Position numbers and translations under genes: made by a program
The notes under the pieces: model-generated
The model's database searches: none
Seen by the model: only the letters and a program-made list of their open reading frames with translations
What the model was told of the DNA's origin: nothing
Assembly (NCBI GenBank): GCA_963759375.1
Contig: CAVWYY010000008.1
Coordinates: 372,001 to 436,000, forward strand
Length of the DNA: 64,000 nt
Direction of reading: 5' to 3'
From: DASSUW01 sp963759375
Lineage (GTDB): Bacteria; Actinomycetota; Thermoleophilia; Solirubrobacterales; Solirubrobacteraceae
Shown: piece after piece, positions 18,520-28,265 of the stretch
Layout: every line of letters starts with the position of its first letter
How positions within the stretch are numbered: the stretch's first letter is position 1

Positions 18520-19274
18520 CCGCGCGCGGTCTCGACGACCGAGGCGAACGAGCCCGGATCCAGGCTCGCGCCGCCGATCAGGGCGCCGTCGACGTCGGGC
18601 AGCGCCAGTAACTCGGGCGCGTTGTCGGGCTTGAGCGAGCCGCCATAGAGGACCCGCACCGCCTGCCCGGCGGCCTTGTCCTGGTCCTCGACCAGCGCAC
18701 GCACGAAGGCGACCGCCTCCTGCGCCTGCTCGGCTGTCGCGACGAGCCCGGTGCCGATCGCCCAGATCGGCTCGTAGGCGACGACGACCGTGGGCAGCAG
18801 GTCCTTCGGCACCTTCTCGAGCCCCTCCTGCACCTGGTGGCGCAGCTTGCGCTCGGTGTCGCCGCGCTCGCGCTCCTCCTCGGTCTCGCCGACGCAGAGG
18901 ATCGGCACCAGCCCGGCCTCGATCGCCCGCGGCACCTTCTGCTGGAGCGCGCGGTCGGTCTCCCCGTAGTACTGGCGGCGCTCGGAGTGGCCGAGGATCA
19001 CGCCCTGGACGTCGAGCTCCGTGAGCATCGGCGCCGACACCTCGCCGGTGTACGCGCCGGCGTCGGCCTCGTGCATGTTCTGCGCGTAGACCTGGACGCT
19101 CGAGCCGCGCGCGGAGTCCACCATCGCCTGGAGCGCGGTGTACGGCGGGCAGATGACGATCTCGACGTCGTCGATCGCGCCGACCCTGGGCAGCAGCGCC
19201 TGGATGAACGCCTCGGCCTCGGCGACCGTCTGGTTCATCTTCCAGTTGCCGGCGATGAACGGCGTGCGGCTCAT
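18516..19274 (-). CDS. tpiA: Triosephosphate isomerase
   Basis: Interconverts dihydroxyacetone phosphate and glyceraldehyde 3-phosphate. The 252-residue TIM barrel has N-terminal GNWKMNQT (catalytic Lys), the electrophilic His in VILGHSERR and the catalytic Glu in VVAYEPIWAIGTG. Phosphate binding is at VLYGGSLKPDN and GALIGGASLD. Both ends overlap neighbours as ATGA (pgk upstream, gpmI downstream), so the operon is tightly coupled. Confidence 0.97.
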   Translation of the reverse strand: MSRTPFIAGNWKMNQTVAEAEAFIQALLPRVGAIDDVEIVICPPYTALQAMVDSARGSSVQVYAQNMHEADAGAYTGEVSAPMLTELDVQGVILGHSERRQYYGETDRALQQKVPRAIEAGLVPILCVGETEEERERGDTERKLRHQVQEGLEKVPKDLLPTVVVAYEPIWAIGTGLVATAEQAQEAVAFVRALVEDQDKAAGQAVRVLYGGSLKPDNAPELLALPDVDGALIGGASLDPGSFASVVETARG

Positions 19275-20391
19275 GACAGCGCCTCCACGCCCGGGAGCGG
19301 CTTGCCCTCGACGAGCTCCAGCGACGCGCCGCCGCCCGTCGAGACATGGTCGACCATGTCGACGAGGCCGAACTGCGCCAGCGCGGCCGCCGAGTCGCCG
19401 CCGCCGACCACCGTGGTGGCGGCGCTGACCGCGACGGCCTCGGCCACGGTGTGCGTGCCGGCGGCGAACGGCTCCAGCTCGAATGCGCCCATCGGGCCGT
19501 TCCAGAACACGGTGCCGGCGTCCTTGACGGCGTCAGCGTACGCCGCGGAGGTGGACGGCCCGATGTCGAGCCCCATCCAGCCGTCCGGCACGTCCACGCC
19601 GTCGAGCGTGCGCACCGGCGTGTCGGCCTTGAACTCCTCGCCGGCGACCAGGTCGACCGGCAGCCGGACCTTGTCGACGCCGGCGCGGAGCACGCGCCCG
19701 GCGGGCTCGACGCCTTCCTCCTCGCACAGCGAGTCGCCGACCTGGTGGCCCTGGGCCTTGAAGAACGGGAAGCACATGGCGCCGCCGATGAGGATCTCGT
19801 CGGCGCGGTCCAGGAACGCGTCGAGCACACCGATCTTGTCGGTCACCTTCGCGCCGCCGACGACGGCCACGAGCGGGCGCTCCGGCTCGTCGAGGATGCC
19901 GCCGCAGCGTCGCCACCTCGCGCTCGAGCAGCCGGCCGGCGGCGCTCGGCAGCAGGTGCGCGACCGCCTCGGTCGACGCGTGCGCGCGGTGGGCGGCGCC
20001 GAACGCGTCGTTGACGTAGACGTCGGCCAGCGCGGCGTAGCGCTTGGCCAGCTCGGGGTCGTTCTTGGTCTCGCCCTGCTCGTAGCGGACGTTCTCGAGC
20101 ATCACGACGTCGCCGTCCGGCACGTCGTCGAGGCTCTCGGCGAGCTGCACGTCGGTGCCGAGCAGGTCGGCCAGCCGATCGGCGGTGGGCCTCAGCGAGA
20201 ACTCCGGCTCACGGTCCTTGGGGCGACCGAGGTGCGCTGCCAGCAGGAGCCGCGCGCCCTTCTCGCGCAGCTCCTTCAGGGTCGGCAGCGCCGCCCGGAT
20301 CCGGGCGTCGTCGGTGATGTTCCGGTCCTCGTCCAGAGGAACGTTGAAGTCCACCCGGACGAGGACGCGCTTTCCCTCGACGTCGAGGTCG

Positions 20392-20405
<14 letters not shown>
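19271..20405 (-). CDS. pgk: Phosphoglycerate kinase, frameshifted
   Basis: Transfers phosphate from 1,3-bisphosphoglycerate to ADP. The first frame (GTG 20405) has VLVRVDFNVPL, the LLLAAHLGRPKD basic site and YVNDAFGAAHRAHAST. The second frame has VGGAKVTDKI, LDIGPSTSAAY, FWNGPMGAFE and the nucleotide loop VVGGGDSAAAL. The frames meet near 19897 between EREVATLR and GILDEPERP. Spacing across this block matches other Pgk proteins exactly if one base is dropped, so an inserted base is the best explanation. The gene overlaps gapA by 14 bp. Confidence 0.92.
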
Positions 20406-21411
<1,006 letters not shown>

Positions 21412-21453
21412 GGAACGTTCCCTTTCGACTGGGGCGGAGCGAGAAGAGGCTAG

Positions 21454-21867
21454 CTAGCCCATGCCGAGCGAGATGATTCCGCGCTCGACGAGGCCTGCCG
21501 TGAAGGATGACGATGCGACCACCTTCGCGCCGTACGCCTCCATCAGGAACCACTCGAAGTACGTGAAGACGCTGCTGCGCACGGCGCTCGCCTTGGCGCA
21601 GCGAGCGAGGTCGTAGATTCCGAGTTGGGCGCGCAGCCGCTCGTCGTCGAGCAGCCGCGTGATCACGCGGCTCTCGAGCGGTGCGATCGCCAGCAGCGGC
21701 CGCTCGGGCACGGTCACGTCCTCGAGGGTCGGCCGCAGCTGCACGTCGACCACCTCGCGCCGCCACTGCAGGACGAGCGCGGACGGCGAGGACTCCAGCA
21801 CCTCGACGTCGTCGAGCTCGTCCGCCGCGTGCCGGTGGAAGGCGGCGAGGACCTCGATCGGGTTCAC
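21454..21867 (-). CDS. Unknown 137-residue protein of the chelatase operon
   Basis: I do not recognise this protein. It starts at GTG 21867, overlapping the chelatase stop (GTGA). It has an acidic N-terminal region (FHRHAADELDDVEVLESS), a beta-like segment (ALVLQWRREVVDVQLRP) and a helical C-terminus with one Cys (DLARCAKASAVRSSVFTYFEW). No signal peptide, membrane helix or known catalytic motif is visible. Tight coupling to the AAA+/VWA gene suggests it serves that complex. It is last in the ThDP enzyme-chelatase operon. Confidence 0.65.
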   Translation of the reverse strand: MNPIEVLAAFHRHAADELDDVEVLESSPSALVLQWRREVVDVQLRPTLEDVTVPERPLLAIAPLESRVITRLLDDERLRAQLGIYDLARCAKASAVRSSVFTYFEWFLMEAYGAKVVASSSFTAGLVERGIISLGMG

Positions 21868-23749
21868 GCCGCCACCCCGAGCTCGTGCAGCGGCACGCAC
21901 TGCCCGCGCGCCGCGGTCGCCAGGTCGTGCGCGCGGCCGGCCAGCGCCTCCGGCGAGCCGGGCACGGACGCGTCGGCCACCAGCATCCCGATGCGGTCGC
22001 GGGCGATCCGCTGCGCCTGGCGCAGCGCGTCCTCGTGCGCGTCGCCGCCCTGCCGCAGCGGGACCGTGCCGCGGCCGTCGGTGATCGCCACCAGGTACGG
22101 CACGGTGTTGGGGTGCTTGGCCCGCTCCTGGCGCAGCAGCCGGTGGCTGCGGACGAGCGCGTCGGCCAGCGGCGTGCGGCCGCTCACCGGCAGGCGCTCG
22201 AGCCGCTCGCGCGCGCGACGTGCGCTGCGCGTGAACGGGAGCGCGACGGTGGCCTCCGCGAAGCCGCCGAACGCCACCACCGCCAGGCGGTCGCCGTGGT
22301 TGGAGGCGTCGGCGAGCAGCGCGTAGGCGAGCCCCTTGACCTGCTCGATCATCGCCTCGGCGGCGAGCGAGTACGAGTTGTCCACCAGGAACGCGACGGC
22401 CAGCGGCGAGCGGTGCTCGCGCAGCTTGCGCCGGAGGTCCTCGGGGAGGACCTGGAGGTGGCCGGAGCCCGCCGCGCGGGTCGCCGCGGCGCGGAGCGTG
22501 GCGTCGACCGCGACGTCGGCCGACGCGCCGAGGCGGTGCCGCGAGTACTTGCCGGCGCGGCGGCTGACCAGCGAGCGCGCGTGGCGCCCGGCGGACGAGC
22601 GCTCGAGCGCGTCGTGCCGGCGCTCGGCGCGGAGCGCGCGCGGGCGCGCCAGCACGGCCGCGAGATCGGGCGCATCGGCGATCAGCTCGCGCGTTCCTTC
22701 GCCGGCTCCCTCTCCCTCGCCGCCGGCGCTTTTCCCGGCACCGCCCCCTCGAGCGCCTCCTCCAGTGCCCGCTCGAGCTCGTGCTCGTCCATGCGCGGCG
22801 GGGGCCCGAACGGGTCGCCGGCGCGGCGGTGGCCGAGCGCCAGGCTCGCCGCCTCCCGCACATCGGCCACCGACACGGTCTCGCGCGGCGCCAGCGCCGC
22901 GATCGCCTTCGCGCACTCGAGCACCGTGATGTCGGCCCGGTGGCTCTCGACCCCGAGCCGCGTCACCAGCGCGCCGATCGCGGGATAGAGCTCGTCCGGC
23001 ACCGCGACGCGCGTCCGCGCGGCCACCTCGACCCGCTCGCGCAGCTCGTCCTGGTAGGAGGCGAAGCGTTCCACGAGCGCGTCCGGGTCGGCGGTGAACT
23101 GCTCGCGACGGCGGATCACGTCGGCCCGCAGCTCGGGGTCGCGCAGCGGCTCGACCTCGACGTGCAGCCCGAGGCGGTCGGCGAGCTGCGGCCGCAGGTC
23201 GCCCTCCTCCGGGTTCATCGTCCCGACGAGCATGAACCGCGCCGGGTGCGACAGCGAGATCCCTTCGCGCTCGACCACGTTGGTGCCGGACGCCGCGGCG
23301 TCGAGCAGGATGTCGCTCAGGTGGTCGTCGAGCAGGTTGATCTCGTCGACGTAGAGGATCCCGCGGTGGGCCGCGGCGAGCAGGCCGGGCTCGAGCGCCT
23401 TCACGCCGTCGGCCAGCGCCCGCGCCATGTCGATCGTCCCGGCCACGCGATCCTCCGTGGCGTTGAGCGGCAGCGTGACGACGCGCCGGCGGCGGCGGGC
23501 TGTGGGCAGCTCGTCGCGCTCGAGGCAGAACGGGCACGCGGGCGCCGCCGGGTCGCACGCGAACGGGCAGTCGGCCACCACGTCGATCTCCGGCAACAGC
23601 TCGGCGAGCGCCCGCACGGCGGTCGACTTGGCGGTGCCGCTCGGACCGCTCACGAGCAGCCCGCCGACGGCGGGGTTGACGGCGTTGAGCAGCAGCGCCC
23701 GCTTCAGGCGCTGCTGCTCGACGATGGCGGTGAAAGGGAAGCCGGTCAG
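21864..23749 (-). CDS. Mg/Co-chelatase-like AAA+ plus VWA protein, frameshifted
   Basis: The AAA+ half has Walker A LLVSGPSGTAKSTAVRAL, a four-Cys insertion (DCPFACDPAAPACPFC), Walker B ILYVDEINLLDD and sensor ARFMLVGTMNPEEGDLRPQ, as in BchI/ChlI. After a Gly/Glu linker, a VWA domain follows (MIDAS VAFLVDNSYSLAAEAM, later TDGRGT). Actinobacteria often fuse these in one protein. The frames join near 22745 in a G-run (net -1 or +2), so a single protein is likely. The start is unclear: CTG 23749 overlaps the upstream stop; GTG 23809 is the alternative. The substrate is unknown; moxR-like chaperone use is also possible. Confidence 0.72.
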
Positions 23750-25524
23750 GTGAGCACCAGCCGGCGTCCGAAGGTGGGCTCGGCCTGCACGATCGGCGGG
23801 AACTGCCACGTGCCGATCAGCGGCACCGCGGTGTCGCGGTTGACCCGCACGTCGAGCACCGCGGGCCGGCCGGAGTTGAGCGCGGCCTCGAACGCCGGCG
23901 CGATGTCGCCGGGCTTGTCGATCGAGTACGCGAGCGCGCCCATCGCCTCCGCCATCTTGGCGAAGTCCGGGTTCCAGAGCTCTCCGGTCGACTGCTTGCG
24001 AAAGCTCGTGCCGATCTCGCGGTTGTCCATGTAGAACCGCTGCAGGTCGCGGATGACCCCGATCGTGTAGTTGTTGAGCAGCACCCAGACTGCCGGGATG
24101 TCGTACTCCACGGCGGTCGCGACGGCGTGCGGGAACATGCTGAAGCTGCCGTCGCTGGTCACGCAGACCGCGGGCCGCTCGGGCGCCGCGAGCTTGAGCC
24201 CCAGCACGCCGCAGGTGCCGAAGCCCATGCCGGCGAAGCCGCCGGGCGTGAACACGCTGCGCGGCCCGTAGGCGTCCCAGTACTGCTCGACCCACGTCTG
24301 GTGGTTGCCGGTGTCGGTGATCATCAGCGTGTCGTCGGGGGCGATGCGGCGCATGTCGCCGATCAGCCGCCGCGGGTCGATCGGCTCCTCGTCGCTCTCC
24401 ACGAACGGCGTGATGTGGTTCGCCCACTCGGCCTTGTAGCCCTCGACCTGGTCGTTCCAGCCGGAGCGCTCGCGCTTCGGGCTCTTCTGCGCCATCTCCA
24501 GCAGCTGCCGCAGCACCTCGCGGGCGTCGCCGACGATGCCGAGCTCGGTCGGGTAGTTGCGGCCGATCTCCTGCGGGTCGAGGTCGACGTGGATGAGCCG
24601 CGTCGGCGGGATGTTGTACGTGTAGCCCGGGACCCAGGACGAGCAGTGGATGTCGCTGAACCGAGCGCCGAAGGCGAGGATGACGTCGGCGTTGCGGGCC
24701 GCCTCGGTGGCGGGGTACTCGCCCCAGCAGCCGGCGATCCCCAGGTGCAGCGGGTGGCGCGCGCTGAGGGCGCCCTTGCCCATGAACGTGCTGTACACGG
24801 GGATGTTCATGTGCTCGGCGAACTCTTGGAGCTGTTCGCTCGCTTCGCTGAGCAGGATCCCGCCGCCGGCGAGGATCAGCGGGCGCCGCGCCTTGCTGAC
24901 GATGTCGAGCGCGCGGGCGACCGCCTCGGGCGAGCCGGCCGTGCGCCAGTTCAGGTGCCGCGAGCGCTCTTCGGGCTCCGGCGTCTCCACGTCGCCGGTG
25001 CGGATCCACAGGTCGTACGGCACGTCGATGTGCACCGGGCCGGGCCGCCCCTCGCGGGCGACCTTGAACGCCTTCGGGAGGATCTTCGCCAGGTCCTCGA
25101 CGCTGTGCGCCTGCCAGCTGCGCTTGACGATCGGCTTGACGACGCTGGGGAAGTCGGCCGAGTGGTGCCGGTACTCCTCCTGCAGCGCGCCGCTGTCGTA
25201 CTGGGTGGTCGCCACCTGACCCGTGATGGCGACGAACGCGCTCGAGTCGTAGAACGCGTTGCCCATCGCGACCGTCAGCAGCATCGGGCCTGGCCCGGTG
25301 CTCGTGTAGACCGGGATCGGGACGCCGGTCAGCCGGAAGTACGCGTCGGCCATGTAGCCGGCCGCGGACTCGATCCGCGGCCACACGAGGCCGATGTCGT
25401 CCTGCCGCCGGTACACCCCGTCCAGGAGCCCGACCGCTCCGTGGCCTGCGTACCCGAACAGGTACGGCGTCTCTTCCTTGACCAGGTAGTCGACGACGAG
25501 GTCGCAGCCTCGCATCTCGGGCAT
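23746..25524 (-). CDS. Acetolactate synthase-like thiamine diphosphate enzyme
   Basis: A 592-residue ThDP-dependent enzyme with the three-domain acetohydroxyacid synthase layout. The activating Glu is in WPRIESAAGYMADAY (about residue 50). The central domain has PLILAGGGILLSEAS and the ThDP/Mg motif is TSDGSFSMF...LLNNYTIG. It could be a lyase or carboligase such as glyoxylate carboligase or sulfoacetaldehyde acetyltransferase; the substrate is not decidable here, and no regulatory small subunit is adjacent. A strong GGAGGAGG site precedes the ATG at 25524. The palindromic operator at 25578-25600 lies upstream, pointing to control by the neighbouring AcoR-like activator. Confidence 0.82.
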   Translation of the reverse strand: MPEMRGCDLVVDYLVKEETPYLFGYAGHGAVGLLDGVYRRQDDIGLVWPRIESAAGYMADAYFRLTGVPIPVYTSTGPGPMLLTVAMGNAFYDSSAFVAITGQVATTQYDSGALQEEYRHHSADFPSVVKPIVKRSWQAHSVEDLAKILPKAFKVAREGRPGPVHIDVPYDLWIRTGDVETPEPEERSRHLNWRTAGSPEAVARALDIVSKARRPLILAGGGILLSEASEQLQEFAEHMNIPVYSTFMGKGALSARHPLHLGIAGCWGEYPATEAARNADVILAFGARFSDIHCSSWVPGYTYNIPPTRLIHVDLDPQEIGRNYPTELGIVGDAREVLRQLLEMAQKSPKRERSGWNDQVEGYKAEWANHITPFVESDEEPIDPRRLIGDMRRIAPDDTLMITDTGNHQTWVEQYWDAYGPRSVFTPGGFAGMGFGTCGVLGLKLAAPERPAVCVTSDGSFSMFPHAVATAVEYDIPAVWVLLNNYTIGVIRDLQRFYMDNREIGTSFRKQSTGELWNPDFAKMAEAMGALAYSIDKPGDIAPAFEAALNSGRPAVLDVRVNRDTAVPLIGTWQFPPIVQAEPTFGRRLVLT

Positions 25525-25577
25525 GGGAAACCTCCTCCGTGGGACGTCGTCGACCGTACGCCTCGGGTTGGCGGTCT

Positions 25578-25600
25578 CCGTGTCCGAATCTGAGACACGG
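25578..25600. promoter_or_regulatory. Perfect palindrome CCGTGTC-N9-GACACGG
   Basis: Two perfect 7-bp arms are separated by 9 bases (CGAATCTGA), centred 65 bp upstream of the ThDP-enzyme start. This spacing resembles the TGTC/GACA-type upstream activating sites of AcoR/NtrC-class activators. The AcoR-like gene next door is the natural candidate to bind it. No -24/-12 sigma-54 promoter follows. Confidence 0.6.
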
Positions 25601-25602
25601 GC

Positions 25603-25772
25603 GAACGTCAACTGCGGCTGGGTAGGGAGGCAGTGGTCTGGCACGTTGCCGCTCGTCCGTCGAGCCCGTGGCGCTTTTTGCGTCCTATAGGGGGCAAAAG
25701 GCGCCACGGCTCTTGCGGACGAGCGGCCACGTGCCACTTCTCCGCCTCCCTACCCAGCCGGGGTTGACGTTC
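25603..25772. repeat. Palindromic element copy 1 (170 bp, single long hairpin)
   Basis: The ends are 28-bp inverted repeats (25603-25630 and 25745-25772) beginning GAACGTCAAC and ending GTTGACGTTC, with only two mismatches. Inside, further arms pair almost perfectly: GGCACGTTGCCGCTCGTCCG with its partner at about 25718-25737 (one mismatch), CCGTGGCGC with GCGCCACGG, and TTTTGC with GCAAAA. The apex is TCCTATAGGGG. The whole element can fold as one hairpin. It lies between the activator stop and the ThDP operon operator. Ends and apex are shared with copies at 50261 and 63375; the internal sequence differs. Confidence 0.85.
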
Positions 25773-27283
25773 AGAACGCGCGACGCTCGAGGTCAAGCCC
25801 GTACGCGCGCAGCTTGCGATAGAGGGTCGACCGCGAGATCCCCAATGCCCGGGCCGCCTCGAGCTTGTTCCCCCCGCAGCCGGCGAGCGCGCGGGCGATG
25901 GCCTCGGCCTCCAGGCGCTGCAGGCCGGTGGTGGGCACGCGAGCGGCAAGCGCGCGGAGCTCGGGCGGCAGGTCGCCGACGCCGATCGACGGCGCGCTGG
26001 TGGCGTGCAGCGCGATCGCGAGCTCGCGGACGTTGCCGGGCCAGGGCAGCCGCTCGAGCAGCTGCAGGGCCTCGGGGCGCAGGCGGCGGTCGCCGAGGAT
26101 CGAGGCCGCGATCGGGCCGATGTCTTCCGGGCGGGTGCGCAGCGGTGGGATCTCGACCGCGCGGGCGCCGAGGCGGTCGGCGGCGGACGGGTCCGGCGCG
26201 GTCGCGGCGAGCGCGTCGGGCGCGCCGAGGTCGGCCAGCAGCGCGGTCTTCCCCACGCCCGGTTCGCCCCAGACGAGCACCGGCGTGCCGGTGGCGATGC
26301 AGTCGGCGACGGCGGACACGGCGGCGCGCCAGGCGGCGCTGCGGCCGGCCAGCGTCGTCGCGCGCGGCGGCGGGCGGCGCGGCGCGCGACGCGGCGGGTC
26401 GATCGCCACGATCACGCCGACCATCGCGTCGTCGTCGCGCACCGCGCGGCAGCGGGCGAGCAGCTCCTCCTCGCCGTCGATGGCCAGCGCGAACAGGCGC
26501 TCGTCGTCGTCGGCGACGGCGCCGCGGGCGCGCTCCCACAGCAGCCCCTGCGATACGCCCTCGAGCATCCGAGCGGCGGCCGGCGTGGCGAGCACGAGGT
26601 CCTCCCCCACGCACAGGACGGGTCGCGTGGTGCGGTGGCGGGCGGCGGTGAACGCGGCGAGCAGGCAGCGCTCCGTCGCCTCGGCGGCCTCGAGCAGGCG
26701 CTGCTCGATGTCGCGCGCCGCCGCCGAGATCAGCGGCAGCTGCAGCGGGTTGGCCGCGTCGGCGCGACAGGTCAGTGACACGACGCCCTCGACCCGGCCG
26801 GTGACCGGGTGGCGGACGGGCGCGCCGGCGCACGAGGCCGCGTCGAAGATCTCGTTGTAGTGCGCGGTGCCGATGACGGCGACCGGCCGCCCCTCCTCCA
26901 GGGGAGTGCCGACCCCGTTGGTGCCGACCGTGTCCTCGGACAGCACGAACCCCTCGGCGGCGCGCACGCTGTCCATCAGCTGCGCCATCGCCGGCTCGCT
27001 CGCCCACCGGCGCAGCACCCGCGCGTCCGGGTCGCTCAGCAGCAGCGCGGTCGGCGTGTCGGTGAGGTCGGCCGACAGCCGCTCCAGCACCGGGCGCGCG
27101 GCGCGGCGCAGCCGCGAGTCGGCGTCGACCGCCGAGGCCGTCGTAGCGGGCCTCGCGCCGGTCGGGCCCGGCGCCGCACAGCCGCGAGCGGATCCACGAC
27201 GCGAGGATCGCGCCCTCAACCGATGCATCGGCGGCGCCGGTCGCGGCGAAGCGCTCCCGGGCCCTGACGTCCGGCCCGGCCAT
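25771..27283 (-). CDS. AcoR-like activator with degenerate AAA+ domain, frameshifted
   Basis: The protein has an N-terminal helical segment (ILASWIRSRLCGAGPD), a GAF-like sensor (LSEDTVGTNGVGTPLEEGRPVA, EIFDAASCAGAPVRHP), a shortened AAA+ remnant and a Fis-type helix-turn-helix (NKLEAARALGISRSTLYRKLRAYGL). The AAA+ part keeps GEPGVGKTAL and the R-finger-side segment IPPLRTRPEDI...LPWPGNVRELA. It lacks the Walker B block and the GAFTGA loop that contacts sigma-54, so it probably works without sigma-54. The frames join near 27140 (net +1). The stop codon uses two bases of palindromic element 1. The ThDP operon is the likely target. Confidence 0.8.
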
Positions 27284-27300
27284 CCGGCGAGCCTACTCCG

Positions 27301-27354
27301 GGAGTCGATCTCGGGAAAGGAGGCCCGTCCGGGACGACTCTCGAGATCGGCTCC
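27301..27354 (-). terminator. Long inverted repeat after rapZ
   Basis: GGAGTCGATCTCG (27301-27313) pairs with CGAGATCGGCTCC (27342-27354) at 12 of 13 positions around a 28-nt loop. It begins at the rapZ stop codon and fills the gap to the activator start, so it is a probable terminator of uvrC-rapZ. It could also carry the activator promoter or operator. Confidence 0.5.
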
Positions 27355-28265
27355 TAGCCGCCGCGGGCGGGAACCCTGTCCACGTCGCGGTGCTGGACCT
27401 CCACGAAGTACGCGTCGTGGTCGCGGAACGCGGCGGCGAGATGCTCGGCCACGGCCACCGAGCGGTGGCGGCCGCCGGTGCACCCGATCGCCACGACCAG
27501 GTGGGCCTTGCCCTCGGTCACGTACTGCGGCAGCAGGTACTCGAGCAGCGGCAGCACGTGCGCGTAGAACTCGTCGAGCCGGCCGTCACGCCCGACGTAG
27601 TCGACGATCCGCTGGTCGAACCCCGTCAGCGGCCGCAGGTCGGCCTCGTAGTGCGGGTTCGGGAGGAAGCGGACGTCGAGCGCCAGGTCGGCGTCGCGCG
27701 GCGGGCCGTGCTTGTGGCCGAACGACGTGAACGTGACGGCCAGCCGTCCGGGGGTGCCCGGCTCGAGCAGCTCGTCGGCGACCTTGCGGCGCATGCCCGC
27801 CGAGCTCAGGCCGCTGGTGTCGATGCACCAGTCCGCGCGCTCGCGCACCGGCCCCAGCAGGTCGCGCTCGCGCTGGATGCCGTCGACGACGCTGCCGTGC
27901 GGGGCGAGCGGATGCCGGCGGCGGGTCTCCTTGTAGCGGTTGAGCAGGGTCTGCTCGTCGGCCTCCAGGAACAGCACGCGGTGGACGATCGCCGCCTCGT
28001 CGAGCTCGTCGATCACGCCGGCCAGCGCCGACAGGTACTCGCCGCCGCGCGAGTCGGACACCACCGCGGCGCGCTCGACCTTCGAGCCCGAGTGCCGGAA
28101 CAGCTCGGCCAGCGAGCGGATCATCTCCGCGGGCAGGTTGTCGACGCAGAAGTAGCCCGCGTCCTCGAACACGTTCATCGCCGACGACTTCCCGGCTCCG
28201 GAGAGGCCGGAGATGATCACGAAGTCCTCGAGGTGGGAGGGGCCGCGGCCGTTGCTGGAGCTCAT
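27354..28265 (-). CDS. rapZ: RapZ/YvcJ-family nucleotide-binding RNase adapter protein
   Basis: A 303-residue P-loop protein. Walker A is ISGLSGAGKSSAMNVFED near the N-terminus, with the GYFCVDNLP segment and Walker B-like HRVLFLEADEQTLLNRYKETRRRHPL. The C-terminal domain has FTSFGHKHGPP, DVRFLPNPHY and IGCTGGRHRSVAVAE. RapZ guides RNase E to a small RNA in E. coli; in Gram-positives the homologue binds nucleotides and affects cell-wall or competence functions. The ATG at 28265 overlaps the uvrC stop. Unlike the usual actinobacterial order, yvcK and whiA do not follow. Confidence 0.92.
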   Translation of the reverse strand: MSSSNGRGPSHLEDFVIISGLSGAGKSSAMNVFEDAGYFCVDNLPAEMIRSLAELFRHSGSKVERAAVVSDSRGGEYLSALAGVIDELDEAAIVHRVLFLEADEQTLLNRYKETRRRHPLAPHGSVVDGIQRERDLLGPVRERADWCIDTSGLSSAGMRRKVADELLEPGTPGRLAVTFTSFGHKHGPPRDADLALDVRFLPNPHYEADLRPLTGFDQRIVDYVGRDGRLDEFYAHVLPLLEYLLPQYVTEGKAHLVVAIGCTGGRHRSVAVAEHLAAAFRDHDAYFVEVQHRDVDRVPARGG

